Source: Betaproteobacteria bacterium
GTDB taxonomy: Bacteria > Pseudomonadota > Gammaproteobacteria > Burkholderiales > CAIKXV01
Direction of reading: 5' to 3'
DNA length: 7,978 nucleotides
Assembly (NCBI GenBank): GCA_947456915.1
Contig: CANGUQ010000157.1
Span: 1-7,978 of the forward strand
Part shown: positions 1 to 5,639 of the stretch, in pieces
Layout of the letters: each line of letters starts with the position of its first letter
Numbering within the stretch: position 1 is the first letter of the stretch
Position numbers and translations under genes: made by a program
The notes under the pieces: model-generated
Databases searched by the model: none
Told to the model about the DNA's origin: nothing
The model's input: the letters and a program-made list of their open reading frames with translations, nothing else

Positions 1-55
1 CGCAGCGCATCCGCGCGCTCGCGCCGCCCGGACCGGGATGCAGGCAGCTTCGCCG

Positions 56-2458
56 TCAACGCCCGAGCATCCCCTTGAGCACATCGGCTGCGCCGGGGCG
101 CGCACTCTCGCCCCCCGGCTTGCCGCCCAGCTGCTGCTGCAGCAGCTCGCCGACACGCTGCTGCACCGCCTGCTTCGCGCTGTCGACCAGCATGGCCTGC
201 AGGTCGAAGTCGAACTGCGGCTTCGCAAGAGGCCCGCTGATGTGCACCGGCACCGTGAGCCCGCGCAGATCGACGTCACGCGCGCCCTGCCCGCCGAGCG
301 TGCCGACGATGGTCGGGCGCAGCAGGTAGTCGATGCGGTCGGCGCCGATGTCGATCGTGCCTTCGCCGGCAGCACGCAGCAGCGGTGACTTCATCGACAG
401 ATCGCTGTTGCGTGCCACGCCTTCCTTCAGCGCGAAGGTCGCCCTGAATTCGGAGAAGTCGGTGCGCTGGTCCTCGGCGGCCGGCTGCACCGAGCGCCCG
501 CCCAGCTGCGCGAGCCGGCCGCGCGCATCGCGCAGCACCGCCCCGATGTTCACCCCGCGAACCGCGCCGTCGGCGAGGCTCACTGCCGCAGATCCGGCCA
601 GCGAGCGCTTGAGTGCGGGCACCGAACTCCCCTGCATGGCGAGGTCGAGCCTGACGTCACCGCGCCCCTCGATACGGTTGATCTTCGCCGCGTCGTCGAG
701 CAGCGGCCCGACCTGCACCCCGGACAGGGTCTGTCGCAGCTCGATGCGCGGCGGCCTTGCGTCGACCAGCGCGAGGCTGCCCTCGACGCGGCCCGAGTAG
801 AGCGAAGCCGCGATCGGCGCGAGGTCGAGCCGTCCGTCCGCCGCCCTGACGTCGATACGCGCGTTGCTCAGCCGCACGCCGTGGCTCTTCAGCGCCACGG
901 CCCGCAGCGTGCCGGCCAGATGCAGACCGCGCAGAAAACCGAAGTCGATCGTGGCGACCGGTTCGCCCTTGCCCGGCTCGCCCTTGCCCGGCTCGCCACC
1001 CGTTGCCGCTGCGCGCGGCGCGCGATAGCGGTCGAGGTCGAACTGGTCGGCCTCGACGTCGAACACGAGCGGCGCGCGCTCGCCGCTGCGACCGAGCTTC
1101 GCGCGCAGCGTCGTGTCGTTGATGCGTGCAAGCAGACTCGCCGACAGCGCCGGCTCGCCGCCCGCGTGTACCGCCGCGGCGCCGTCAACGGTCACCGCCA
1201 CGTCGCGTACCGGCGCATCGAGACCGAACAGGGTCATCTTGAGCGCGACGCGCCCGAACTCGTGGCGCCCGGTGGCGAAGTCGCCCGCGAACTGCGCCCG
1301 CGCCGCGCCCTGCACGGTCTTGCCGCCGATCCTGCCCTCCACGTCCGCCTTGATCTCCGGCGCGTCCAGCCGCTGGAGCGCGAACCCGCCGGCGGCGAGT
1401 CGTCCCTGGAGCGGCGCGCCGATCCGTACGTTGAGCGAGTCGCCGCTGCCCTTGCGGTCGATCACCACACCGAGACTGGCGCCGGTGAACGCACCGTCGC
1501 GGGTGGCGAGCGAGGGCACGCTGGCCTCGATCGCGGTGACGGCAGCCGGGCTGCCGTGGCGCAGCGCGACCCGCAGCCTGTCCAGTTGCAGCGCCCCGGG
1601 CGCGACCGTCAGGCTGCCCAGGTCGAGGCGCAGCGCGATCGGCACCTGCGCCGAGGTGCCGGCAGCGGTCAGGACGAGCGCGCTCGCGCCGTAGCGCTGC
1701 GCAGCCGGATCGGCCAGCAACTGTCCCTTGCCCTCCACTTTCAGCTCCAGCCCGGAGGGCGTGGCCTGCACGCTCGCGCCGAGCGTGAACGGGTCTGCAC
1801 GAGCGCCACCCAGCCGCCCGGTAGTCAGCGCGAGCGCGCTCAGGCGCAGTTCGGAGCCTGCGCGCTCGCTGCGCGAGACGAAGCTGCCGTCGTCGATGAC
1901 GATGCGCGCGACGTCGATCTCCGGCGGCGCCGCCGCTGCGGCGGCCTGTTCCCGGCCCGCCTGCTCCGTCCGGCCCGCGCTTCGCGCCCTCGCGCCCGCT
2001 TCGTCCGCCGGCTTGCCGGCGGCGAGCAGATCGTCGACGTTGCGCGAACCGTCCTTGCGCTCGACCAGCGTCGCGCGCGGGCGCAGCAGCAGCACCTCGT
2101 CGATCACCACCCGCCCGCGCAGCAGCGGCAGTACCTTCACCGAGACGCGGATGCGGTCGGCCCCGGCGAACTCGGTGCGGCGATCGGCTTCCGACAGGCT
2201 GACCGGTCCGGCCTGCGCGCCCAGCGAGGGGAAGAAGCTGATCCGGATGTCGCCGTCGAGGGTGAGCGTGCGCTGCAGCCGCTGATCGACCCACTCGATC
2301 AGCTGCGGCTTGTAGGCGTTGGGGTCGAATACCAGCGCGATCCACACGGCCGCGCCGAGCAGCAGCGCGAGCAGTGCACCGGCACCGATCAGGACGATAC
2401 GCAGCGCCCGGCTGCCGACGATCCGTGCTGAGCTCCCGCGCGCGATACCCTTTGCCAT
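56..2458 (-). CDS. AsmA family envelope protein
   Basis: This 800-residue protein has the AsmA layout. It has a basic N-terminus, one membrane segment at about residues 19-43, then the family hallmark DPNAYKPQL (45-53) and LTLDGDIRISFFPSLG (65-80). A long periplasmic part rich in beta strands follows. The conserved AsmA C-terminal region covers about 600-755, with DGAVRGVNIGAVLR at about 630-643 and TDFSEF near 666. AsmA proteins are inner-membrane-anchored, AsmA/TamB-like proteins linked to outer-membrane lipid and protein homeostasis; the exact substrate of this one cannot be read from sequence. Residues 148-178 are Ala/Arg/Glu-rich low complexity, and about 488-500 form a short Gly-Glu-Pro-Gly-Lys repeat. 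The ATG at 2458 is the first Met before the membrane segment. Its Shine-Dalgarno is weak. The gene ends cleanly at TGA near the window edge and diverges from the PEP-CTERM gene. Confidence 0.93.
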   Translation of the reverse strand: MAKGIARGSSARIVGSRALRIVLIGAGALLALLLGAAVWIALVFDPNAYKPQLIEWVDQRLQRTLTLDGDIRISFFPSLGAQAGPVSLSEADRRTEFAGADRIRVSVKVLPLLRGRVVIDEVLLLRPRATLVERKDGSRNVDDLLAAGKPADEAGARARSAGRTEQAGREQAAAAAAPPEIDVARIVIDDGSFVSRSERAGSELRLSALALTTGRLGGARADPFTLGASVQATPSGLELKVEGKGQLLADPAAQRYGASALVLTAAGTSAQVPIALRLDLGSLTVAPGALQLDRLRVALRHGSPAAVTAIEASVPSLATRDGAFTGASLGVVIDRKGSGDSLNVRIGAPLQGRLAAGGFALQRLDAPEIKADVEGRIGGKTVQGAARAQFAGDFATGRHEFGRVALKMTLFGLDAPVRDVAVTVDGAAAVHAGGEPALSASLLARINDTTLRAKLGRSGERAPLVFDVEADQFDLDRYRAPRAAATGGEPGKGEPGKGEPVATIDFGFLRGLHLAGTLRAVALKSHGVRLSNARIDVRAADGRLDLAPIAASLYSGRVEGSLALVDARPPRIELRQTLSGVQVGPLLDDAAKINRIEGRGDVRLDLAMQGSSVPALKRSLAGSAAVSLADGAVRGVNIGAVLRDARGRLAQLGGRSVQPAAEDQRTDFSEFRATFALKEGVARNSDLSMKSPLLRAAGEGTIDIGADRIDYLLRPTIVGTLGGQGARDVDLRGLTVPVHISGPLAKPQFDFDLQAMLVDSAKQAVQQRVGELLQQQLGGKPGGESARPGAADVLKGMLGR
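963..997. repeat. 15-bp tandem repeat inside the AsmA gene
   Basis: The 15-base unit tcgcccttgcccggc occurs at 963-977 and 978-992, followed by the first five bases of a third copy. Because 15 is a multiple of three, the repeat stays in frame and encodes the Gly-Glu-Pro-Gly-Lys repeat of the AsmA protein. It may vary in copy number between strains by slippage, altering a linker rather than breaking the gene. Confidence 0.9.
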
Positions 2459-2518
2459 GGCGAATGACCCGGTCGCCGGCCGGCAGGGCGGCGGCGGCTG
2501 CGTAACCGATGAGGCCCG

Positions 2519-2524
2519 ATTGTA
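2519..2524 (-). promoter_or_regulatory. Candidate -10 box for the AsmA gene
   Basis: Read on the minus strand, these bases are TACAAT, one mismatch from the sigma-70 consensus TATAAT. They lie about 60 bases upstream of the AsmA ATG, which implies a 5' leader of roughly 50 nt. The -35 position with 17-bp spacing reads GCGCAA, which is poor. The surrounding CTACAATCGGGCC closely resembles the sequence just before thiS. This rests on the -10 box alone. Confidence 0.4.
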
Positions 2525-2688
2525 GGCGCGCGGGCATCGCGTTGCGCGCGCGCGGACACCGCCGGATCACTGCCGTTCAGGCCCGAGTACGAACGCCGCG
2601 CCAGCGCCCGGCCCCGCCGCGCCCCTTGCGGCCGACGCGGCTGCGCCGGGGCAATCCTGTCCCGGGCGCGGGTACGGCCCTGCTTCCG

Positions 2689-2708
2689 ATTGGTCCATTC
2701 GGACCAAT
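2689..2708. promoter_or_regulatory. Perfect inverted repeat, possible operator
   Basis: ATTGGTCC and GGACCAAT are exact reverse complements separated by ATTC, giving a 20-bp dyad in a GC-rich intergenic region. The TTGGTCC/GGACCAA arms resemble dyads bound by GntR-type repressors, but the spacer is longer than in the usual TGGTCNGACCA form, so the regulator family is only a guess. The dyad centre is about 147 bases before the PEP-CTERM start and about 175 bases from the AsmA -10-like box. As RNA it would form an 8-bp hairpin with a 4-nt loop but has no T-tract, so an operator reading is preferred over a terminator. Confidence 0.45.
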
Positions 2709-2833
2709 GTGTCGGCTGCAGGTCGTTGACGGCCAGTGCGGCTTCCGCGACGCATCGGACGATGCTAGGTGCTCGCATGTGAACTGCGGGTCTTTCGCGG
2801 CGCGCGCAGGACGACTTCAACGTCCCGAAGATA

Positions 2834-2839
2834 GGGGAG
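2834..2839 (+). promoter_or_regulatory. Ribosome binding site that sets the PEP-CTERM start
   Basis: GGGGAG ends five bases before the ATG at 2845. It selects this ATG over the upstream in-frame ATG at 2509, because the protein then begins directly with a standard signal peptide. Confidence 0.75.
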
Positions 2840-2844
2840 TGCCG

Positions 2845-3570
2845 ATGTCCACGATCCGCAAATGCATTGCAGGGTTGCTGTTCGCGTTGACCGCCGCCGC
2901 GGCGCAGGCAGCGGTGATGCTCCAGTATTCCCTTTCGACGAATGGTGGTGGGAGCTTCAGTGCTCCCACTGTCGTGAACGATGGAGGGGCAGGGGATATA
3001 AATCCTTCCCTTGGCTCGATTCTGTCTTTCACTTCGGCGGCCATCATCAACGGCACGGCCAGCGTCACCGGGTTTCCCGCTCTACCCCAGCCGAACTTCC
3101 TCAGCGGCTTCTCCGTGAGTGGGGTTCCTGTCCCCAACACGATCCTGCGCCTGGAATACACGCAGACCGGCATTCCCAATGCGTCGGTCGCTGTGTTTCT
3201 GAGCGAGTTCAACCGCTCGGGTCTCCAGAACGTCTCGGCGACGCTTTCCAGCTTCGTCTCGACCGCCGACAACGCCTTCGGCACAGAGGTCCTGATGGCC
3301 TCGCAGACAGTCACGGAGCCGGGTAATTGCCCTCCTAACTGCGGCGGGTACAACTTCTTCAACGGTTTCACGCCGAGTCCGACCCACCCGAGCTTTTCGC
3401 AGACCATTCGGGCTGACATCAGCTTCTTTGGCGGGGTTTTTGGTGCCCTTGGCGTGAGCATGGGGATGCACGACGTGACCGGGCTCGTCGTGATTCCCGT
3501 ACCGGCTGCGGCGTGGCTGCTGTTGTCCGGCCTCGGTGTACTCGGGGCGATGACACGGCGGCGGCGTTGA
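2845..3570 (+). CDS. Secreted protein with VPLPA/PEP-CTERM sorting signal
   Basis: The 241-residue product starts with a clear Sec signal peptide: MSTIRKC, a hydrophobic stretch at about 9-20, and a likely cleavage after AQA or AQAA (20-23). It ends with the three-part exosortase signal: VIPVPAAAW (216-224), a hydrophobic helix (about 222-235) and the basic tail TRRRR (237-241). PEP-CTERM proteins are cut and sorted by an exosortase (EpsH/XrtA type) and are tied to exopolysaccharide, biofilm or floc formation. The body is rich in Ser, Asn, Gly, Thr and Phe, as is usual for this class, and has one CPPNC cysteine pair (162-166) that could form a disulfide. I do not recognise the central domain. 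No exosortase is in the window. Two hand-counted 60-base lines give 57-58% GC against about 73% in thiG, so it differs in base use from its neighbours. Confidence 0.88.
   Translation: MSTIRKCIAGLLFALTAAAAQAAVMLQYSLSTNGGGSFSAPTVVNDGGAGDINPSLGSILSFTSAAIINGTASVTGFPALPQPNFLSGFSVSGVPVPNTILRLEYTQTGIPNASVAVFLSEFNRSGLQNVSATLSSFVSTADNAFGTEVLMASQTVTEPGNCPPNCGGYNFFNGFTPSPTHPSFSQTIRADISFFGGVFGALGVSMGMHDVTGLVVIPVPAAAWLLLSGLGVLGAMTRRRR
2948..2969. repeat. Perfect hairpin inside the PEP-CTERM coding region
   Basis: GTGGGAGC (2948-2955) and GCTCCCAC (2962-2969) are exact reverse complements around a 6-base loop, and two flanking G-T pairs can extend the stem. It lies about 100 bases into the coding sequence, just after the signal-peptide codons. 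It may be chance or an mRNA structure. Confidence 0.6.
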
Positions 3571-3594
3571 GCGCCAGGCGCCCGCAACACGGCG

Positions 3595-3693
3595 TCACCA
3601 GCGGGTAGCAGCGGTCCGCCGGCCGATCGTCCGGCGGACCGGTTCCGGCGTTGCGCGCCGGGGCCAGGCAGTCGATGATGCGGTTGTCGTCAT
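3595..3693 (-). CDS. Possible 32-residue small ORF
   Basis: On the minus strand, AAGGAG (3704-3699) sits five bases before an ATG at 3693, and the frame runs to TGA at 3597-3595. The predicted peptide begins MTTTASSTAW and continues with an Arg/Thr/Pro-rich tail. This is the best Shine-Dalgarno/ATG pair in the 3571-3717 gap, and it lies only 24 bases from the cupin start on the opposite strand. I recognise no family. The reading frame contains the 11-bp hairpin, so it may be only chance openness in GC-rich DNA. A promoter was not identified. Confidence 0.2.
   Translation of the reverse strand: MTTTASSTAWPRRATPEPVRRTIGRRTAATRW
3612..3641. terminator. Strong hairpin after the PEP-CTERM gene
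   Basis: CGGTCCGCCGG (3612-3622) and CCGGCGGACCG (3631-3641) form a perfect 11-bp stem around an 8-base loop, about 40 bases past the PEP-CTERM stop. No T-tract follows on either strand, so it is not a textbook intrinsic terminator. It could still halt transcription, protect the mRNA 3' end or separate this gene from the cupin gene. A shorter odd palindrome, GCGCC A GGCGC, lies directly after the stop at 3571-3581. Confidence 0.4.
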
Positions 3694-3717
3694 CGTCTCT
3701 CCTTCTCGTCCCGCCCG

Positions 3718-4128
3718 ATGGCCTGCCCGCCCCCGACACCCGCTGCAGTTCCACCCCGTTCCCGATACGGGCAGGTCCCGGTCTACCGGACCCGGGACGG
3801 CTCGATGATCCGCGAACTGATGCACCCCGCCGTGCACGGTAACGCCCGCCAGAGCCTCGCCGAAGCCACGGTGTCTCCGGGTGCGCGCACGGTGCTGCAC
3901 CGTCACGCGGTCACCGAGGAGATCTACCACTTCACCGCCGGTCGCGGCGTGATGACGCTGGGCAGCGAGCGCTTCGCGGTGCAGGCGGGCGACACCGTGT
4001 GCATCGCGCCGGGGATGGCACACGCGCTGGAGAACACCGGCGACACCGACATGAGGCTGCTGTGCGCGTGCTCGCCCGCCTATGCCCACGGCGATACGGA
4101 ACTGCTCGAGGAGCAGGCGACCCGCTGA
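3718..4128 (+). CDS. Single-domain cupin protein
   Basis: This 136-residue protein carries both cupin motifs. Motif 1, G(X)5HXH(X)4E(X)6G, is exact with G55, H61, H63, E68 and G75. Motif 2 is G91-D92, then P98-G99, H102 and N106, with Ala where the first Pro is usual. H61, H63, E68 and H102 are the expected metal ligands of a small beta-barrel. The segment from YRTRDGS (23-29) to AYAHGDTELL (121-130) follows a common family of stand-alone small cupins whose substrates are mostly unknown, so no reaction is assigned. The ATG at 3718 is the only standard start after the in-frame stop at 3676-3678, but the sequence before it is pyrimidine-rich with no Shine-Dalgarno. A start at 3806 would delete the conserved YRTRDGS segment. 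The first 17 residues are Pro-rich and probably not part of the fold. Confidence 0.85.
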   Translation: MACPPPTPAAVPPRSRYGQVPVYRTRDGSMIRELMHPAVHGNARQSLAEATVSPGARTVLHRHAVTEEIYHFTAGRGVMTLGSERFAVQAGDTVCIAPGMAHALENTGDTDMRLLCACSPAYAHGDTELLEEQATR

Positions 4129-4130
4129 AT

Positions 4131-4157
4131 CGCTGCGAACCGAGCGCTGCGAACCGA
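4131..4157. repeat. 13-base direct repeat after the cupin gene
   Basis: CGCTGCGAACCGA occurs twice, at 4131-4143 and 4145-4157, separated by one base, immediately after the cupin stop. The rest of the 4129-4264 spacer between the cupin gene and the convergent tRNA shows no T-tract terminator and no gene. Confidence 0.8.
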
Positions 4158-4264
4158 TCCCCCGCTGGCAACCCGGAGCGCCTCGCCCGTACTGCCGGGC
4201 TGGCGAGCGTGGCGTCAGCCCCGGCGGGCAATCGCGCAGCAGCGGGCGCGGACCCGGATGCTGC

Positions 4265-4338
4265 TGGAGCGGGTGATGGGAATCGAACCCACGTCTAAAG
4301 CTTGGGAAGCTTTCGTTCTGCCATTGAACTACACCCGC
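4265..4338 (-). tRNA. glyU: tRNA-Gly (anticodon CCC)
   Basis: Read on the minus strand from 4338, this 74-nt gene folds as a complete cloverleaf. The acceptor stem GCGGGTG pairs with CACCCGC. The D arm is GTTC/GAAC. The anticodon stem AAAGC/GCTTT encloses loop TTCCCAA, so the anticodon is CCC, which reads GGG. The T arm is GTGGG-TTCGATT-CCCAT. The discriminator T and the CCA end are encoded. It closely resembles the Escherichia coli glyU product as I remember it. The gene points toward the cupin gene and diverges from thiS, with its own promoter-like boxes upstream. Confidence 0.97.
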
Positions 4339-4359
4339 GCGAGTGCAGCGCGTCTGCGG

Positions 4360-4388
4360 ATTCTAAGGCGATTCGCCCTCGCTGTCGC
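4360..4388 (-). promoter_or_regulatory. Candidate sigma-70 promoter of tRNA-Gly
   Basis: On the minus strand GCGACA (4388-4383) and TAGAAT (4365-4360) are separated by 17 bases. They match the consensus -35 at 4 of 6 and the -10 at 5 of 6 positions. The box ends 21 bases before the tRNA 5' end, which fits a short 5' leader removed by RNase P. Confidence 0.6.
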
Positions 4389-4471
4389 AGGACGTCGACA
4401 CGCCCCGGCCGCGCTGCCCCGCGCCTGCCCGCGGCAACCGGGTTGCCGGCACCGTGCGATGCGCCCGAGGC

Positions 4472-4477
4472 TACAAT
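4472..4477 (+). promoter_or_regulatory. Candidate -10 box for a leaderless thiS transcript
   Basis: TACAAT ends seven bases before the thiS ATG at 4485, so transcription would begin at or next to the start codon. No Shine-Dalgarno precedes this ATG, which agrees with a leaderless mRNA. No clear -35 lies at 16-18 bp spacing. No TPP riboswitch is apparent in 4339-4484, so thiamine control by that route is not supported here. Confidence 0.5.
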
Positions 4478-4484
4478 CCGGCCC

Positions 4485-4757
4485 ATGACCACATCGCTCG
4501 CAGCCGCCGTCGCCGATGCCGCCACCGCAGAGCCTGCGACCGGTGCGGGAGACGTCCTCGCCCTGCAGGTCAACGGCGAGTCGCGCACGTTCGCTGCGCC
4601 GCTGACCTGCGCAGGACTCATCGCAGCGCTGGAACTCGCCGGCCGCCGTGTCGCGCTCGAACGCAACGGCGAGATCGTGCCGCGCAGCCAGCACGCGCAG
4701 ACCGCGCTGGCCGACGGTGACCGGATCGAGATCGTGGTCGCCGTCGGCGGCGGCTGA
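4485..4757 (+). CDS. thiS: Sulfur carrier protein ThiS
   Basis: ThiS is a small ubiquitin-fold protein. Its C-terminal Gly is adenylylated by ThiF and converted to a thiocarboxylate that supplies the sulfur of the thiamine thiazole ring. The family core runs from LQVNGE (27-32) through VALERNGEIVPRSQH (56-70) and DGDRIEIVVAVGGG (77-90), ending in the essential Gly-Gly. The 90 residues exceed the usual 65-70 because of an Ala/Thr-rich extension of about 25 residues. I find no ATG, GTG or TTG nearer the core, and the TACAAT box placed as for a leaderless transcript supports the ATG at 4485. It is followed after 30 bases by thiG, its functional partner. Confidence 0.93.
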   Translation: MTTSLAAAVADAATAEPATGAGDVLALQVNGESRTFAAPLTCAGLIAALELAGRRVALERNGEIVPRSQHAQTALADGDRIEIVVAVGGG

Positions 4758-4787
4758 GCCGCCAGCGTCCACCACAAGGAACCCTCG

Positions 4788-5639
4788 ATGTCCGCAGACA
4801 CTGCCCCCACGACGCCCCCGACTGCCGGCACGGCCCGGCCCGAGCCGGCGCTGCGCGTCGGATCGCGCAGCTTCGCGTCGCGCCTGCTCGTCGGCACCGG
4901 CAAGTACCGCGACTTCGACGAGACCCGGCGGGCGATCGAGGCGAGCGGCGCGCAGATCGTCACCGTCGCGATCCGCCGCACCAACATCGGCCAGAACCGC
5001 GGCGAGCCGAATCTGCTCGAGGTGCTGTCGCCGTCGCGCTACACGATCCTGCCCAACAGCGCGGGCTGCTACAGCGCGCAGGACGCGGTGCGCACGCTGC
5101 GCCTCGCGCGCGAACTGCTCGACGGGCACAACCTGTGCAAGCTGGAAGTGCTGGGCGATGCACACACGCTCTATCCGAACATGACTGAGACGCTGAGCGC
5201 GGCGAAGACGCTGGTCGCCGACGGCTTCGAGGTGATGGTCTACTGCAGCGACGATCCGATCATGGCGAAGCAGCTGGAGGAGATCGGTTGCGTCGCGGTG
5301 ATGCCGCTGGCCAGCCTGATCGGCTCGGGGATGGGCATCCTCAATCCGTGGAACCTGCAGATCATCATCGGCAATGCGCAGGTGCCGGTGGTGGTCGACG
5401 CCGGCGTGGGCACCGCTTCGGACGCCGCGATCGCGATGGAACTGGGTTGCGACGCGGTGCTCATGAACACCGCGATCGCCGCGGCGAAGGATCCGGTGCT
5501 GATGGCCTCGGCGATGAAGAAGGCGGTGGAGGCCGGCCGCGAGGCCTTCCTCGCCGGGCGCATGCCGAAGAAGCTCTACAGCGCGGCACCGAGTTCGCCC
5601 GTCACCGGCCTGATCACCCCGTCCGCGGGCAAGGCTTGA
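4788..5639 (+). CDS. thiG: Thiazole synthase ThiG
   Basis: ThiG is the cytoplasmic TIM-barrel enzyme that condenses 1-deoxy-D-xylulose 5-phosphate, dehydroglycine and ThiS-thiocarboxylate into the thiazole phosphate of thiamine. The 283 residues carry the family signatures: SRLLVGTGKY (31-40), RRTNIGQN (63-70), LPNSAGC (88-94), CKLEVLGD (117-124) with K118 as the expected Schiff-base lysine, PLASLIGSGMGILNP (163-177) and VVVDAGVGTASDAA (201-214). It is slightly longer than the roughly 255-residue family norm because of a Thr/Pro-rich N-terminus of about 20 residues. The ATG is supported by AAGGA at 4776-4780, seven bases upstream. It is cotranscribed with thiS by position, and its TGA overlaps the likely TTG start of trmB. 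Confidence 0.97.
   Translation: MSADTAPTTPPTAGTARPEPALRVGSRSFASRLLVGTGKYRDFDETRRAIEASGAQIVTVAIRRTNIGQNRGEPNLLEVLSPSRYTILPNSAGCYSAQDAVRTLRLARELLDGHNLCKLEVLGDAHTLYPNMTETLSAAKTLVADGFEVMVYCSDDPIMAKQLEEIGCVAVMPLASLIGSGMGILNPWNLQIIIGNAQVPVVVDAGVGTASDAAIAMELGCDAVLMNTAIAAAKDPVLMASAMKKAVEAGREAFLAGRMPKKLYSAAPSSPVTGLITPSAGKA

Larger units (their letters stand above)
2459..2844. other. Divergent intergenic region between AsmA and PEP-CTERM genes
   Basis: These 386 bases separate two divergent genes. They hold a TACAAT -10-like box reading toward AsmA (2519-2524), a GC-alternating stretch near 2526-2556, a perfect 8-bp inverted repeat with a 4-base loop (2689-2708) and a smaller 5-bp inverted repeat (GCATC ggac GATGC, 2752-2765). 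An open frame runs through on the plus strand from 2509 into the PEP-CTERM gene. Its translation upstream of 2845 is Arg/Pro-rich, with no signal peptide and no recognisable domain, so I treat it as non-coding. No convincing sigma-70 or sigma-54 promoter for the PEP-CTERM gene was found by eye. Confidence 0.7.

Noticed and set aside
881..2431. Long plus-strand open frame (516 codons) opposite the AsmA gene
   Set aside because: It is the antisense shadow of AsmA in GC-rich DNA. The product is Arg/Gln-rich with no domain, while the minus-strand protein has clear family signatures.
2509..2844. Upstream in-frame start for the PEP-CTERM gene
   Set aside because: It would bury the signal peptide behind about 112 Arg/Pro-rich residues. 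The ATG at 2845 has a good ribosome binding site.
2700..2844. Sigma-54 promoter for the PEP-CTERM gene
   Set aside because: PEP-CTERM genes in some betaproteobacteria use sigma-54, but no TGGCAC-N5-TTGC-like match was found. TTGACG at 2726-2731 also lacks a -10 at proper spacing.
4339..4484. TPP riboswitch upstream of thiS
   Set aside because: I see no CTGAGA-type thi-box core, and the start appears to be leaderless.
4258..4488. Plus-strand open frame beginning MGIEPTSKAW
   Set aside because: It is the antisense translation of the tRNA-Gly gene, a common source of false hypothetical proteins.
5288..5635. N-terminal extension of trmB reaching back into thiG
   Set aside because: Those codons are an alternative frame of conserved thiG sequence. 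The TrmB family core begins only after about 5800, and a TTG at 5636 gives a normal operon junction.
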